Assembly: GCA_030710605.1 (NCBI GenBank)
Contig: CP092864.1
Coordinates: 136,959,255-137,023,254, forward strand
DNA: 64,000 nucleotides
From: Cordylochernes scorpioides
Lineage: Eukaryota > Arthropoda > Arachnida > Pseudoscorpiones > Chernetidae
Direction of reading: 5' to 3'
Each line of letters begins with the position of its first letter. Position 1 is the stretch's first letter. The position numbers were made by a program, and so were the translations under genes. Positions 1-10,368 of the stretch are shown piece after piece. The notes beneath the pieces were generated by a model, which had not been told where the DNA came from, ran no database searches, and saw nothing but the letters and a program-made list of their open reading frames with translations.

Positions 1-253
1 TAAACCTTAGATTATTAAAACATTAGATCAGTAAACATGAGGGCAACCACTTCGTTCAATTACATTACTTTATTTTTCATATAACATTTTTGTAAACAAA
101 AAAAGGTGATGATGATAAATTCAATGAATATTTACACAATCATGGAAAAATTATATTAAACCTTTATATAAACATAAATATTCTAACTAAAATCAAAAAA
201 TATAAATATATAAAATAATTGATAAATGGACATATATAAATATATGCAAGGTC
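1..253. other. AT-rich sequence, no gene seen
   Basis: Short A and T runs only. I see no open frame, RNA gene or recognisable repeat end here. Confidence 0.6.
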
Positions 254-1264
254 TTCATTTGTGGCACCCACCGCGGGAAAGACTCCGTCACCGGTGGACT
301 GCGAGAAAGAGAGAAAATATGGTTTTACGGGATACTAACCAAAGTGTATGATTTTTGAGCTCAAAAAATGATATATCAATCAGACAAGCCGCAATGTACT
401 ATATCAAAGTACCAAGGTGCTGCACGCAACTAAGGTTGTTCAAAAAGGTTAGATTCCCCAGGCCAGGGAAGATAAGAGAAAGACAGGTATTGATTAGATA
501 AGAAGATTAGTTAAAGCGGGAATGATTCAACAAGTGCTGGGAAAAGATAAAGTTTCAATTTTATATATTTAGGGGGAGAGAGACAGAATATGGTTTTACA
601 GGGGCTACTAACTAAAGTGTGTGATTTTTGAACCCATCAATTATATTTAGGATACAACAATGAGATTATTAAGGGAAAGCCGCGGTCAACTTTACAGAGT
701 TGTTTTGTTTTAGATAAAATATAATTTGAAATAAAATATTTGAATATAACATATATAGATATATCTTTTGTTAACTCACAGGTTCCAGGAGAGTACAAAT
801 GTCTTCAACTAACCAAGTTGTCCTTCAGAGAGAGAGAGAGATATTGAGATTGAAACTTCTTTACTACAATGTCCATATATGGTTATATATGGTTATATAA
901 GGTTAAATACAAAATAAATAAATAATATTAAATATGTATACAAAATTGATAAATATACATATATATATAGAATATATATAAGGTCTTCATTGGTGGCGCC
1001 CACCACGGGAGAGACTCCGCCACCGATGAACTGCGAGAGTTCTTTCCCACAGAGTTTGCAGGTCAATGTGATGGCTGACGTTACCCACCTCAAGATCAAG
1101 ATGGTACTTGTAGATGGTAGCTTTCGCCATACCGTCAGTTGCATATTTCGGGATGGAGGCCAACCCGAACACAGAGAGAGAGAGATTGAGATTGAAATTA
1201 TATATAAGAGAGAGAGAGAGAGAGAACGCTTCACGATTTTGCGTGTCATCCTTGCGCAGGGGCC

Positions 1265-1304
<40 letters not shown>

Positions 1305-1559
1305 ACCGCCGAGATTTTGAGATTGAAACTGATTTATTACATATAAAATTATATATGGTTGAGAGAAGGACTTTTCAAGCCTGCGCCGACCGAGAGAGAG
1401 AGAGAGATTGATATTCAAACTGATTTATTACAATGTCTATATATGATATTATAAGGTTAAATACATAATAAATATAAATATGAATAGAGAGAGAGAGAGA
1501 GACCCAAGTCTTTTTGGTTTCCTTTACAATGACAAAGTCCAGGTTATTAGCTGACACTA
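254..1559. repeat. GA-rich low-complexity region with duplicated modules
   Basis: A module near 258-316 (AGGTCTTCATTTGTGGC onward) recurs at 979-1040, and a second module near 309-356 (ATATGGTTTTACGGG) recurs at 570-622. Pure (GA)n tracts lie near 827-842, 1172-1186, 1209-1226, 1392-1408 and 1488-1501. The less repetitive 980-1165 stretch is open in several frames on both strands, but I recognise no protein in it. The (GA)n tracts account for the Ser/Leu-rich and Arg/Glu-rich apparent ORFs. The U6-like copy at 1224-1312 lies inside this region. Confidence 0.6.
1224..1312 (-). pseudogene. U6 spliceosomal snRNA pseudogene
   Basis: On the minus strand this stretch reads as the U6 core, including ACATATACTAAAATTGGAAC, the ACAGAGA box, AGATTAGCATGG, the CCCCTGCGCAAGGATGACAC segment and the 3' part ending GTGAAGCGTTC. 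By recall the core from ACATATAC to GCGTTC is identical to metazoan U6. The 5' stem-loop is incomplete: homology fades after TCGGCGGT at about 1312. The 3' end runs directly into a (GA)n tract (1209-1226) with no T-run for Pol III termination. U6 acts in the spliceosome active site and is transcribed by Pol III. The broken ends and repeat setting argue for a retroposed pseudogene rather than a working gene. Confidence 0.85.
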
Positions 1560-2713
1560 AGCGTATTTATGTTTCGGAAGTTTTTTCAGCAATAACAGAT
1601 TAGCTAAAGAATTCCTAGCAGGATTTACATACTTTTATTTTCATTTGCATAAAGAATAGAACCTTCATATAATGATTAGTTAAAAAATAAAAGCTATAAT
1701 CATAGAATTTATATGCACTATAGGTAAAAAAAAAAATCTAAATGACAAGCAAGTGGAGATGTTCTAAAAAAAATTATATTCCTATTATAAAAGAAAATTA
1801 CTTTCACCAGAGTAATTTTAAAAATGAATAATTGCCCTTCATCTAATTTTCTGCGTCTGATATATTTTTAAAAGCCTGGCCCCACTAAATATCTAATTCC
1901 TTATTTTTAATGTCTAAAAAAGCCTTCACATTATTTTGACTAAATTATTATGAATTACGTTATTTAATTACATATTTACCATAATTATTTTATATATTAA
2001 ACTTTTGAAGCAACACTTTTAATGACCAAAACATCAAAAATATAATTGAATATAATATTTGATAATAAAAAAGACATAAAATAATCGTAATTTATCCTAA
2101 AATAAAGTTGTAATATTTTGTGTTAATTGTAGAAAAAAATTATTTTATGAATTAAAATGGTTATAAAAAGTTAAATGGAAAGATTTAAGGGTGAAAAAAA
2201 ATCGAAAGGGCAGTATTTAACCACAAAAAATGTTTTGAAATTTTAAAATATCACCATTTTACATTTAAAAAATGTAGTTTAAAAAAACTTTAAAATATCG
2301 GTATTAAACTTTAAAATGTTGTATTAAAAAGCCTAAAATATTTATATATGTATATAAAATATACTTGCAAAAAATATTGTTATTTTTTAAAAATAAAATA
2401 ATAATAAAATTAAAAAGCACATAACTGCATCAAAAAATCATTATGCATTCATTTTTAAAATAATTATAATATATTATTTGTGTGTGTGTGAATAAAATGC
2501 ATTTATGAAATGAATAAAAATTATAAGAAATTTCGTTAAAAATCTATTTTGTTGTTATTTGACTTAAAATATTGTTATTTGCAATCCCTCCAAAAGTCAA
2601 GCACGATACAAAAAAAAAAAAAAAAGAGAGAGATTGTAATATTTTAAAATCATAGTTTAGTCATAAAGAGCATGATTTAGAAACAGAATTGATTGGAATG
2701 CTTTATTGGATGG
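1560..2713. other. AT-rich spacer, no gene seen
   Basis: Strongly AT-rich with many stops in all frames, an A-run near 2610-2624 and a short (TG)n near 2479-2489. The last five bases before the copia element (2714-2718, CATAT) are its target duplication. Confidence 0.6.
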
Positions 2714-2718
2714 CATAT

Positions 2719-2950
2719 TGTTGAAATTGGTAAACAAATCAATTTATAATAATCTGTGATGTAAAATATGTTCCTTTTTGACTAAGTTTGTTTTTGTTTA
2801 TGTTGTAGTAATAGCTTAGAATATTGAAGCTCAACTCTTTCTTCTTTTGTTAAGTTAATTATTTTGTTTAACCTCTCCTTGTATTTGAATAATAAATTTG
2901 TTTAAATTAATAAGCTGCAGTTTTGCTAAATTAAAATTCAAAATACAACA
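2719..2950 (+). repeat. copia 5' LTR
   Basis: 232 bp, TGTTGAAATTGG to AAATACAACA. It is preceded by CATAT and followed by the primer-binding site. It matches the 3' LTR at all but one position by eye. Confidence 0.95.
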
Positions 2951-2952
2951 AC

Positions 2953-2965
2953 TGGTAGCAGAAGC
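2953..2965 (+). promoter_or_regulatory. copia primer-binding site (initiator tRNA-Met)
   Basis: TGGTAGCAGA begins 2 nt after the 5' LTR and is complementary to the 3' end of metazoan initiator tRNA-Met (…TCTGCTACCA). Priming by initiator tRNA-Met is common in copia-type elements, although Drosophila copia itself uses an internal tRNA fragment. Confidence 0.75.
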
Positions 2966-3044
2966 CTGGTTAATTGTTATTGCGTCAGAAGAAAACGCCG
3001 ATTTTTTTGAAAGAAAGGTTGAGTACGATTATATATTTTTAAAA

Positions 3045-5675
3045 ATGGCAGAATATTTTTCGATGAATAGAATAGAGCCACTGACATCTTCAAATTACCA
3101 TATATGGGCGCTTAAAATATCAGCAATTTTGAGAAGCAAAAAATTGTTCAAAAAAGTGATCGAATCGCCTAAGCCTAACCGTGGAATGGCCGATTCAAAG
3201 GAAGAAGAATTTTTCAAAGAATGGGAGGATAAAAATGATGAGGCGTTTGGAATAATAATAGTAAATTTGTCACCTGAGCAGGCTGGCATATTTATAGGAG
3301 AAACAAATGCTAAAACTGTGTGGGATGAACTGAAGCGTATCCATACTGGAAATATTGAAGATAAAATAATCGACATTGGACTTGAATTGAAAAATATTCA
3401 AATGAGAAATAATGAAGGCATTGAAGCCTACATAACAAGGGCCAGAAATATTGCATCCAGAAGTGCTAACTTGGGACAGCCTATTTCACCAAGGGAAATG
3501 GTGTATCATGTAGTGAGAGGTTTGTTGCCAAAGTTTGAAAATATAGCAGCGGTTTTACGACCACAACGATCTGCGAGTCTCGAGGAAGTTTTCCAGGCAC
3601 TTCAAGAGGAAGAAATGAGGCTAAACTCAATGGGATTTCCTAAAGAAGGTCAACATGAAAAAGCTTTTAAAGCTCGAAATGACCGAGGGATACAAAGAAC
3701 AAGCAAATTTGAAGGGAAATGTCATACATGCGGAAAATTTGGGCACATGTCAAGAAACTGTTGGCATCGTCAAGATAAAGCGAACTTCAATAAACCAAAA
3801 GGCAAATATCCACAAAATAATATGCAAACTAAGTCTTCATCATCTGGGAAAAATAACTCAAGGGAACATGCTAATGTAGCGAATGGTTCTGCTAACACTG
3901 AACATGCGTTTACTTCAGCGGAAATGATCTACTCTTCTTCACATCTACCTGAGGAGGATGCACACATTTGGAACCTTGATTCAGGATGCACTTCACACAT
4001 GTCTCCTAGAGAAGATTGGCTTATCAACAAGATTCCTATTGACAGTGAAATTAACCTTGCAGAAGAAGAAAGGTTCATAAAAGCTGAAGCACAAGGTGAT
4101 GTGAAATTGTCTACATACACAAGTGAAGGTAAGCAAGATATTTGTATTAAGGATGTACTCTATGTGCCTAGACTTAAATCTAATCTTCTTTCTGTCAGAT
4201 GTCTGGTTAATAATGGAAATAAAGTATATTTTGAGAAAGGAATAGCTAAAATTTATAACTGCAAAGGAAATTTGATAGCTGAGGCTAATGAAGAAGATAG
4301 AATGTTTATAATTAAAACTTTACCTAGAAATTTGTTAAGCACTAAAGATAATTGTTTAAAAGCAGAAGATAAATGTTCAGCCAAGATAATGTGGCATAGA
4401 AGACTAGGACACTTGAACGAAGAATATTTGGATAAAATGATGAAGAATAATATGGTAAAAGGACTTAATTTTGATTGTCAACATCTCGAAAAATGTGAAC
4501 CATGTATCCTTGGTAAACTAACCCAAAGCCCTTTCAAAGCTATAGAGAATAATCATTCTGAAAGGCCATTAGAACTTATACACATGGATCTATGTGGTCC
4601 TATGCCAATCAAATCACTGGGTGGTGCAAAATACCTGTACGTTATTGTGGATTCGTATAGTAGACGTATCTTTGTATACTTCTTGAAATCAAAGGAAGAT
4701 GCATTTGATTTTTTTGTAGAATTTAAAAATCACCGAGAAAATGAAACTAATGTTAAAATCAAAAATGTTAGATCGGACAACGGAACTGAATTTGCAAATA
4801 AAAAATTTCATGAGTTTTTCAGAAATGAAGGAATACACCATCAAAGAACAGTTCCATATTCACCACAAAGCAACGGAATTGCAGAACGAACCAATCGCAC
4901 CCTTCTAGATTGGGCTAGAACTATGTTGTTTGATGCTAAGTTACCAACTGAGTTTTGGGCGGAAGCCATTGCAACAGCCGCTTATTTGAAGAATTGCACA
5001 CCGACCAAGAATGATAACATGAAAACTCCCATGGAGAAATGGACTGGACACAAACCATCAGTAGCGCATTTAAAAATCTTTGGAAGTCTTGCCTACTATT
5101 ACATTCCTAAAAATCAAAGAAATAAATTTGACTCTAGAGCAAGAAAAGGAATATTCACCGGTTACTCCAGACAAAGAAAAGCTTATAGAATATATGATCC
5201 ACAAGATGGAAAAATACACGAAGTTCAAACTGTCAAATTTGATGAAAATTCAAAAGGCTCTGATCTCTTGACTTCTAATGTTTTTGACCAACATGTCCAA
5301 GATCATATTATCTATAGAAATGAACAACATGAATCAGATTTCTTTCAAATTACACATACCATGGGCTCTACTCCAGAAGAACTAAATACTCCAGACAACC
5401 CTGAGCCAATACCTGAATCATCAGGATTACCCCGAAAACCCGGACGTATTGCAGGAAGAACTAATGAAGATATTCAGGCAAAGCATCTCATCAATCTACA
5501 AGAGCAGGAAGAGAGGCTGAGAGCAAGTGGTGTAAGACGATCTGAAAGAATAAAAGAAAGAAACGCAGCCAATGTAACCGAACTATCTTCAACTTCCATG
5601 AACATACCTAAAACATATCGAGAAGCCATGAACACCCCATTTTCAGACCAATGGAAGAGGAATTCCATTCCCTAA
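3045..5675 (+). CDS. gag-pol: copia gag-protease-integrase polyprotein (5' part)
   Basis: The open frame extends upstream to 2898, inside the LTR. The ATG at 3045 (MAEYFSMNRIEPLTSSNY) is preferred because it starts the conserved copia gag motif and lies after the primer site. Domains by residue from that Met: UBN2-type gag about 1-210; CCHC knuckle CHTCGKFGHMSRNC about 225-238; protease motif LDSGCTSH about 310; integrase HHCC domain about 450-490 (WHRRLGHLN, CEPC); catalytic core with HMDLCGP about 514, RSDNGTEF about 576 and the E in GIAERTNRT about 614. A chromodomain-like or linker tail follows. The frame ends at 5675 after overlapping the RT frame by 25 nt. The protein processes the polyprotein and integrates cDNA. 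The break makes this copy non-autonomous unless frameshifted. Confidence 0.93.
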   Translation: MAEYFSMNRIEPLTSSNYHIWALKISAILRSKKLFKKVIESPKPNRGMADSKEEEFFKEWEDKNDEAFGIIIVNLSPEQAGIFIGETNAKTVWDELKRIHTGNIEDKIIDIGLELKNIQMRNNEGIEAYITRARNIASRSANLGQPISPREMVYHVVRGLLPKFENIAAVLRPQRSASLEEVFQALQEEEMRLNSMGFPKEGQHEKAFKARNDRGIQRTSKFEGKCHTCGKFGHMSRNCWHRQDKANFNKPKGKYPQNNMQTKSSSSGKNNSREHANVANGSANTEHAFTSAEMIYSSSHLPEEDAHIWNLDSGCTSHMSPREDWLINKIPIDSEINLAEEERFIKAEAQGDVKLSTYTSEGKQDICIKDVLYVPRLKSNLLSVRCLVNNGNKVYFEKGIAKIYNCKGNLIAEANEEDRMFIIKTLPRNLLSTKDNCLKAEDKCSAKIMWHRRLGHLNEEYLDKMMKNNMVKGLNFDCQHLEKCEPCILGKLTQSPFKAIENNHSERPLELIHMDLCGPMPIKSLGGAKYLYVIVDSYSRRIFVYFLKSKEDAFDFFVEFKNHRENETNVKIKNVRSDNGTEFANKKFHEFFRNEGIHHQRTVPYSPQSNGIAERTNRTLLDWARTMLFDAKLPTEFWAEAIATAAYLKNCTPTKNDNMKTPMEKWTGHKPSVAHLKIFGSLAYYYIPKNQRNKFDSRARKGIFTGYSRQRKAYRIYDPQDGKIHEVQTVKFDENSKGSDLLTSNVFDQHVQDHIIYRNEQHESDFFQITHTMGSTPEELNTPDNPEPIPESSGLPRKPGRIAGRTNEDIQAKHLINLQEQEERLRASGVRRSERIKERNAANVTELSSTSMNIPKTYREAMNTPFSDQWKRNSIP

Positions 5676-7165
5676 CTTCACATAATGTTTGGACCCTTGT
5701 ACCCAAACCAGAAAATGAAAACCTGATAAAAGGAAAATGGATTTTTAATATAAAACTGAATCCAGATGGAAGCATTGACAAAAGAAAGGCTAGATTTGTT
5801 GCAATGGGGCATAATAAAAAACTTGGCGTTGACTATGAAGAATCTTTTGCTCCTGTGATGAAGCTGGACTCTTTAAGAACATTGATTGCCATTGCATTAC
5901 AACAAAACATGAAAATTGAACAATATGATGTTAAAACTGCCTATCTCAATGCGGAACTAAAAGACGATGTGTACCTGGAACAACCTGAAGGATTTGTTCA
6001 AGCAGGACAGGAAAATAAAGTGTGTAAACTAAACAGAAGTTTATATGGTTTACCACAATCCGAAAGATGCTGGAATGAAAAAATTAACCAAATTTTTAAT
6101 GATATTGGACTCAGACGTTTAGAAAGTGAACCATGTGCATACATCCTTCAAGAAGAGGAGAAAACTCTAATAATTGGGATTTATGTAGATGATTTTCTCA
6201 TTATTGGATCGGATAGTACCATAATTAACAGAATAGTTAAGCAATTGGATAAGCAAATTGCCATTGTTCGAAAAGAAAAGCCTATATTTTTTCTTGGAAT
6301 CAAAATTGAGGAAAAAGAAAATTGTTTCGAACTTTCACAAGAAGCCTATGTAGAAAAGATTTTGAAGAAATTTAACCTTGAAGAATGTAATCCAGTGAAA
6401 ACCCTTGGTGATCTCAATCAAGATCTGGATAATCACCCAGATTCTTCTCCTGTGGACCCTAAACTTTACCAAGAAATGATAGGTTCCTTGATGTATTTAT
6501 CAGTGGGAACAAGGCCCGATATAACATTTTATGTTAGTCAACTCTCCCAATACAGCAAGGATCCCAAAGTCATTCACCTTACTGCACTTAAAAGAATATA
6601 TAGATACTTGAAGGGAACAAAAAGCTACAAGTTATGCTTTGACAGAATAAGAGGGAAATTTGAAGTCTTTACAGATGCTAGTTGGTCCTCAACTAAAGAC
6701 TCAAAATCCTTTTCAGGATATTTAACTAAATTAGGATCTTCACTACTTAGTTGGAAATCTCAAAAACAACCACTGGTAGCCCTGTCAACATGCGAAGCGG
6801 AATTAATGGCTATCTGTGAGGGCACTAAAGAGTTAAAATGGTTTATGAACTTTCTTTCTGAAATAGGTCATCAATCATGTGTTGAAATACCACTTGTTCT
6901 GAAGACAGACAGTAAATCAGCAATAGACTGGATTAAAGGAACATCTCATCATTGTAGAACCAAGCACATTAACAGAAAATATTTCTTCGTGAAAGATGAA
7001 GTCTCAAAGGGAAATTTGAGGATCTCCTTCGTGAACTCAGAAGCTCAAGAAGCGGATCTTCTCACCAAGAGGCTGCCGGGAGACAGAATTCAGAGACTGC
7101 TTGTAAATATGGGACTTCTTTTGGGACCTAATTTTGATTTGCTCACCAAAGAGGGGAGTTGTTGA
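5651..7165 (+). CDS. pol: copia reverse transcriptase-RNase H (3' part, out of frame)
   Basis: The frame opens at MEEEFHSLTSHNVWTLVP, the usual copia RT start region. RT motifs include KARFVAMGH, the D in YDVKTAYLNAEL about residue 99, and YVDDFLIIG about residue 178, the catalytic YVDD box. RNase H follows with FTDASW about 340, CEAEL about 382 and TDSKSA about 418. The stop codon lies inside the 3' LTR. The frame is -1 (modulo 3) relative to the upstream ORF. A short TGGAAG direct repeat expected at the joint suggests a small microhomology deletion rather than a programmed shift, because copia-type Pol is normally one frame. Confidence 0.93.
   Translation: MEEEFHSLTSHNVWTLVPKPENENLIKGKWIFNIKLNPDGSIDKRKARFVAMGHNKKLGVDYEESFAPVMKLDSLRTLIAIALQQNMKIEQYDVKTAYLNAELKDDVYLEQPEGFVQAGQENKVCKLNRSLYGLPQSERCWNEKINQIFNDIGLRRLESEPCAYILQEEEKTLIIGIYVDDFLIIGSDSTIINRIVKQLDKQIAIVRKEKPIFFLGIKIEEKENCFELSQEAYVEKILKKFNLEECNPVKTLGDLNQDLDNHPDSSPVDPKLYQEMIGSLMYLSVGTRPDITFYVSQLSQYSKDPKVIHLTALKRIYRYLKGTKSYKLCFDRIRGKFEVFTDASWSSTKDSKSFSGYLTKLGSSLLSWKSQKQPLVALSTCEAELMAICEGTKELKWFMNFLSEIGHQSCVEIPLVLKTDSKSAIDWIKGTSHHCRTKHINRKYFFVKDEVSKGNLRISFVNSEAQEADLLTKRLPGDRIQRLLVNMGLLLGPNFDLLTKEGSC
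7148..7159 (+). promoter_or_regulatory. copia polypurine tract
   Basis: AAAGAGGGGAGT abuts the 3' LTR and would prime plus-strand DNA synthesis. It is also coding for the last residues of the RNase H frame. Confidence 0.85.
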
Positions 7166-7391
7166 AATTGGTAAACATATCAATTTATAATAATCTGTGA
7201 TGTAAAATATGTTCCTTTTTGACTAAGTTTGTTTTTGTTTATGTTGTAGTAATAGCTTAGAATATTGAAGCTCAACTCTTTCTTCTTTTGTTAAGTTAAT
7301 TATTTTGTTTAACCTCTCCTTGTATTTGAATAATAAATTTGTTTAAATTAATAAGCTGCAGTTTTGCTAAATTAAAATTCAAAATACAACA
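7160..7391 (+). repeat. copia 3' LTR
   Basis: 232 bp, TGTTGAAATTGG to AAATACAACA, followed by CATAT (7392-7396), the second copy of the target duplication. Confidence 0.95.
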
Positions 7392-7396
7392 CATAT

Positions 7397-8600
7397 TTGC
7401 ATTTTGAATTATTACATTGCTTGCTATTGGTTTATTTCCTCATTTACATATCATTTAGAAATCGTAAACTTCATTTTGTGTAAAAATATATATTTCAAAA
7501 ATCTTTTTTTCATTTTACATTGAGGCTTCATAGTTTATATTTTGGAGGTAAGTGTATTTTCATAAAATTGTTTTAAACATTTAAAAAATGTTTCTATTTT
7601 AGATTAAAATGTTTTTTTTTATTAACATATCTATATTAAAACTTTGAAATATGAATTGTTTTAAACTTTAAAATCTGTTATTATTTTTTAAAATGTTGAG
7701 CTTTAAAATGTTGGCACTAAAATTTTAAAATATCGTTATTAAACTTTATAAAGTCTCAAATCATATAACTTTTATATATACACATAAAATTAAAAAGTAT
7801 TTAAAGTAAAATTAAAAAGTAACCTTATCAAATCTAAAATATTCTTAATAAAAATCAAAAGCTATTTGTTATGGAAATTCTACATTTATGTATTTTAATA
7901 TCCAATTGTGATTAATTTTTTATACACCTTCCCTTCATTGAATTGCATAAGATTATTTTACAAATTGCTTGTTATTATTTCATTTTTTATATAAATTGAA
8001 AGTTTAAGAGAGATTAAACCTCTCTATCTTTAAAAAAAAATTAAAAAATAACCTATTTTAAATGTGAGAGATATGTTAGATATGCATTCACAATAACGGG
8101 TGAAAGTAAATATGATAAAAAAAGCAAAATGAATATCAGAATCTGACTTTTAAGCAAAAATAATTATATTTATTAACCCGCACACACAGGTGTGTATTCT
8201 TAAAACGTATAAAATTCAGAATAAATCAATATTAGTAAAAGGTTTTAAAAAAGTTTTAAAAAACGTTGAGCGCGAGCAAATTATTTTTTACAAAATTACT
8301 TATTTAAAATGATCTTTAACATAAAGATTTAAAATATATACCCAAAAAATGTGAATTTGGAAACCATATGACATTTCATAAGAACAACGTATTTTTTTAA
8401 TTATAAAAAAAAGTGATAAATGTACTATTTTTTAATCTACTACCTTTTCTGAAAGTTTGAAATAAAATTCTAAAGAAAGTAAAAACTGCGATATAAAAGG
8501 TTAATAGCTTTGTATTGTTCATGAAAGAAATCATTCGAATGACAAATCGCGCGTCTGGAAATATTATCATCATCATCATAAAAAGACCATTAATATTGCT
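7397..8600. other. AT-rich spacer, no gene seen
   Basis: Continuation of the pre-insertion sequence flanking the copia element. Only A/T runs and short simple repeats are visible. Confidence 0.6.
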
Positions 8601-8607
8601 CTTTGAT

Positions 8608-8790
8608 TAGTGTCGTCTGCCAGCTTTTATTATGGCGCGAAATGGTATAAAAAGGCTTAAGCTGGGGCGTGATCGACGCTCAAGTTTACGTTTGAAGCTT
8701 TTAAAATGCTAATTCACTGATTTATCATTTGTGAGCTAGAAGTCATTTCTGTGGGGAAGGATTCGGAACAGAAGATGGATGACCTGCGAG
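8608..8790 (+). promoter_or_regulatory. possible core promoter and 5' exon-like island
   Basis: This is a GC-richer island in AT-rich surroundings. TATAAAAAG at 8646-8654 is followed about 34 nt later by an initiator-like TCAAGTT at 8680, the expected TATA-to-start spacing. A short GC-richer stretch to about 8780 follows. Near 8774 an ATG opens only a few codons (MDDLRVQ then stop), so no protein is called. The upstream edge contains a GTCGTCTGC motif (8612-8620) that recurs in other islands of the window. This could equally be a TE promoter. Function is inferred from spacing only. Confidence 0.3.
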
Positions 8791-9460
8791 TCCAATAATT
8801 GCAGAAGTACGACCTTGTCACATCAATAATAAGTTTGCTGCCTTGTTCAGATCTGGTTGGGCATACCGATTTTTTTCCCTTCATACTCTTTTGGAGGAAG
8901 TGTTTTATAAAAATCATTCACATCACTTTTCTTTTAGGTTACGTGCAATCAATTTTAATTTTTTCATTTGTTTATAGAGGCTGTTGCCATTTTTATTTCT
9001 AGAGTTTCTGGTTAATGAAATTGTTAAACAGAAGATCTTTATGTTCAACCTGTAGATGACTTTCTTTATATGTGATGTTTAATAATATTGAACTTGATGT
9101 TTAGAAATATGAATATTGTTGTCTTTTAAGTTGACGATTTATGCTCGAAGGACTAAAATATATATGAAAATACTCTTTTCTCAATCGAAAAACATAAATT
9201 TTATTAGATATTTTTTTTTTTTTGGAAGCCATGAAAAAGGTATTTCACCAAGACAATGCTTCTGAACACAAGTCGATGATTGTAATGGTTTAATTCTATG
9301 ATTTATAGTTCGAACTGTTCGGCACTCCTGTTAAATATCAAAATAACAAAATTATGAGGCGAAGAGCTTCTTCATTTTGTTCTTTTGGTAATAAATTGTC
9401 CCAGGTGATTATTTAAAGAATGATATTGACTCATGCTAATCATTAGACTATACTACACTT
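8791..9460. other. AT-rich spacer, no gene seen
   Basis: Nothing recognisable apart from a T-run near 9211-9222. Confidence 0.5.
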
Positions 9461-9462
9461 AT

Positions 9463-9815
9463 ACAACTCCGCCTTTGCCGGTCCCAAGCCCGGATAAAAA
9501 AAAAAAGGAGGAGGGGGAGCAGTAACAAGCTCGCTAAAAAACCTGGGCTCAGCTGGCCCGGCTGATAGTACCCTGTAAGGGCTCCAGGGATACAGGATGA
9601 GTCTGTACTCCATGTTAGGAGTGGCTGTACATGGCGTCTGTTCCTAATGTCAGAGGAGACCATTTCATTTTGGAGCTAAGTCGGCCTGCTACTGAGTAGT
9701 GCTCCCAGTCTTAATGACAAAGGCAGACACATTCTACTTCACCCAGTCATGATGGTTTTCAACTCTACAAGCTTGATACCCTAATATGATTGAGAGGAGA
9801 TAAAGAAGAAGAAGA
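9463..9815 (+). mobile_element. 3' tail of a non-LTR retrotransposon
   Basis: A GC-rich untranslated-looking block contains GCCGGTCCCAAGCCCGG, an A-run, a block with GTACTCCATGTTAGGAG, and an end with CTTGATACCCTAATATGAT then a GATAAAGAAGAAGAAGA tail. The CTTGATACCCTAATA plus AAGAAGAAG ending recurs at 19141-19180, and the CTCCATGTTAGGAG motif recurs at 16281-16294. A shared AAG-repeat tail is typical of several LINE clades. No coding part is left. Confidence 0.55.
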
Positions 9816-10091
9816 CTAGACTATATTCCCAGTATTTACCATTTCTTACTCAAACTGTAAAATGGCTTGTGGATTGACGAATTTTAGTAAATATTGACCT
9901 TATCTCTGATATGGATAACCATTTTGACATTCTCGGCAAAAAGTCTTCTACAAAACCTAAGATATTTCTCTAAAGCATTGCTGATCAAAGCGTGTAGATC
10001 ATAAAAGTGAATTAAAAACTGAAATGAATGTTCTTTTTAATATATTTTCTAATTTTCTTTTCATTTATCATAATTATAAATCAACTCTCAT

Positions 10092-10209
10092 AAATTTGGA
10101 GTATTGTCACATAGAAAATAGAAAAGACAAACTTCAGGATGACACAGCAATTTATTTGATACCAGAGCAAATCAACATTTATAAAATACCAGAGAGGCAA
10201 TGAAGCAAG
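10092..10209 (+). repeat. dispersed repeat D, left part (interrupted by LINE)
   Basis: This contains a variant of AGACAAACTTCAGGATGACA and CAGCAATTTATTT, also found at 22842-22880, 30197-30235 and 39267-39305. The copy continues after the LINE at 14224-14250. Repeat D may be an LTR fragment: at 22740 it follows an LTR end of a gypsy relative. Confidence 0.6.
10201..10209. repeat. LINE target-site duplication, left copy
   Basis: TGAAGCAAG here and again at 14224-14232 bracket the LINE. The undisrupted site is visible in other repeat D copies (AAGCAATGAGGGAAGTTT near 22917-22934). Confidence 0.8.
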
Positions 10210-10368
10210 TTTTTTTTAAAATTTATTTCGTCTCAATTTACAGGTGTTACATTCGAGCACAGCTTGCGAGTCACCTTGTCCTGGCTATTTACACATGGCG
10301 AGTTGGTGGAGTAGAAGTGGTCCCCCTAGGCCTTGCAGGAGGGCAGCTGTTGGGCGATGAGCTCTTGA

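Larger units (their letters stand above)
2719..7391 (+). mobile_element. Ty1/copia LTR retrotransposon, nearly intact
   Basis: The element is bounded by two 232-bp LTRs and a perfect 5-bp target duplication, CATAT, at 2714-2718 and 7392-7396. Both LTRs start TG and end CA. I find one difference between them (A versus T in the AAACAAATC/AAACATATC stretch), so insertion is recent. Internal order is gag, protease, integrase, reverse transcriptase, RNase H, the copia order. The single visible lesion is a frame change near 5650 that separates the gag-protease-integrase frame from the RT frame. Confidence 0.95.

Noticed and set aside
1224-1312. Functional U6 gene
   Set aside because: No terminal T-run, incomplete 5' stem-loop, and (GA)n flanks.
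987-1418. 143-codon minus-strand ORF near the U6 copy
   Set aside because: It spans the U6 homology and GA-repeats; the Ser/Leu runs come from (GA)n, and no domain is visible.
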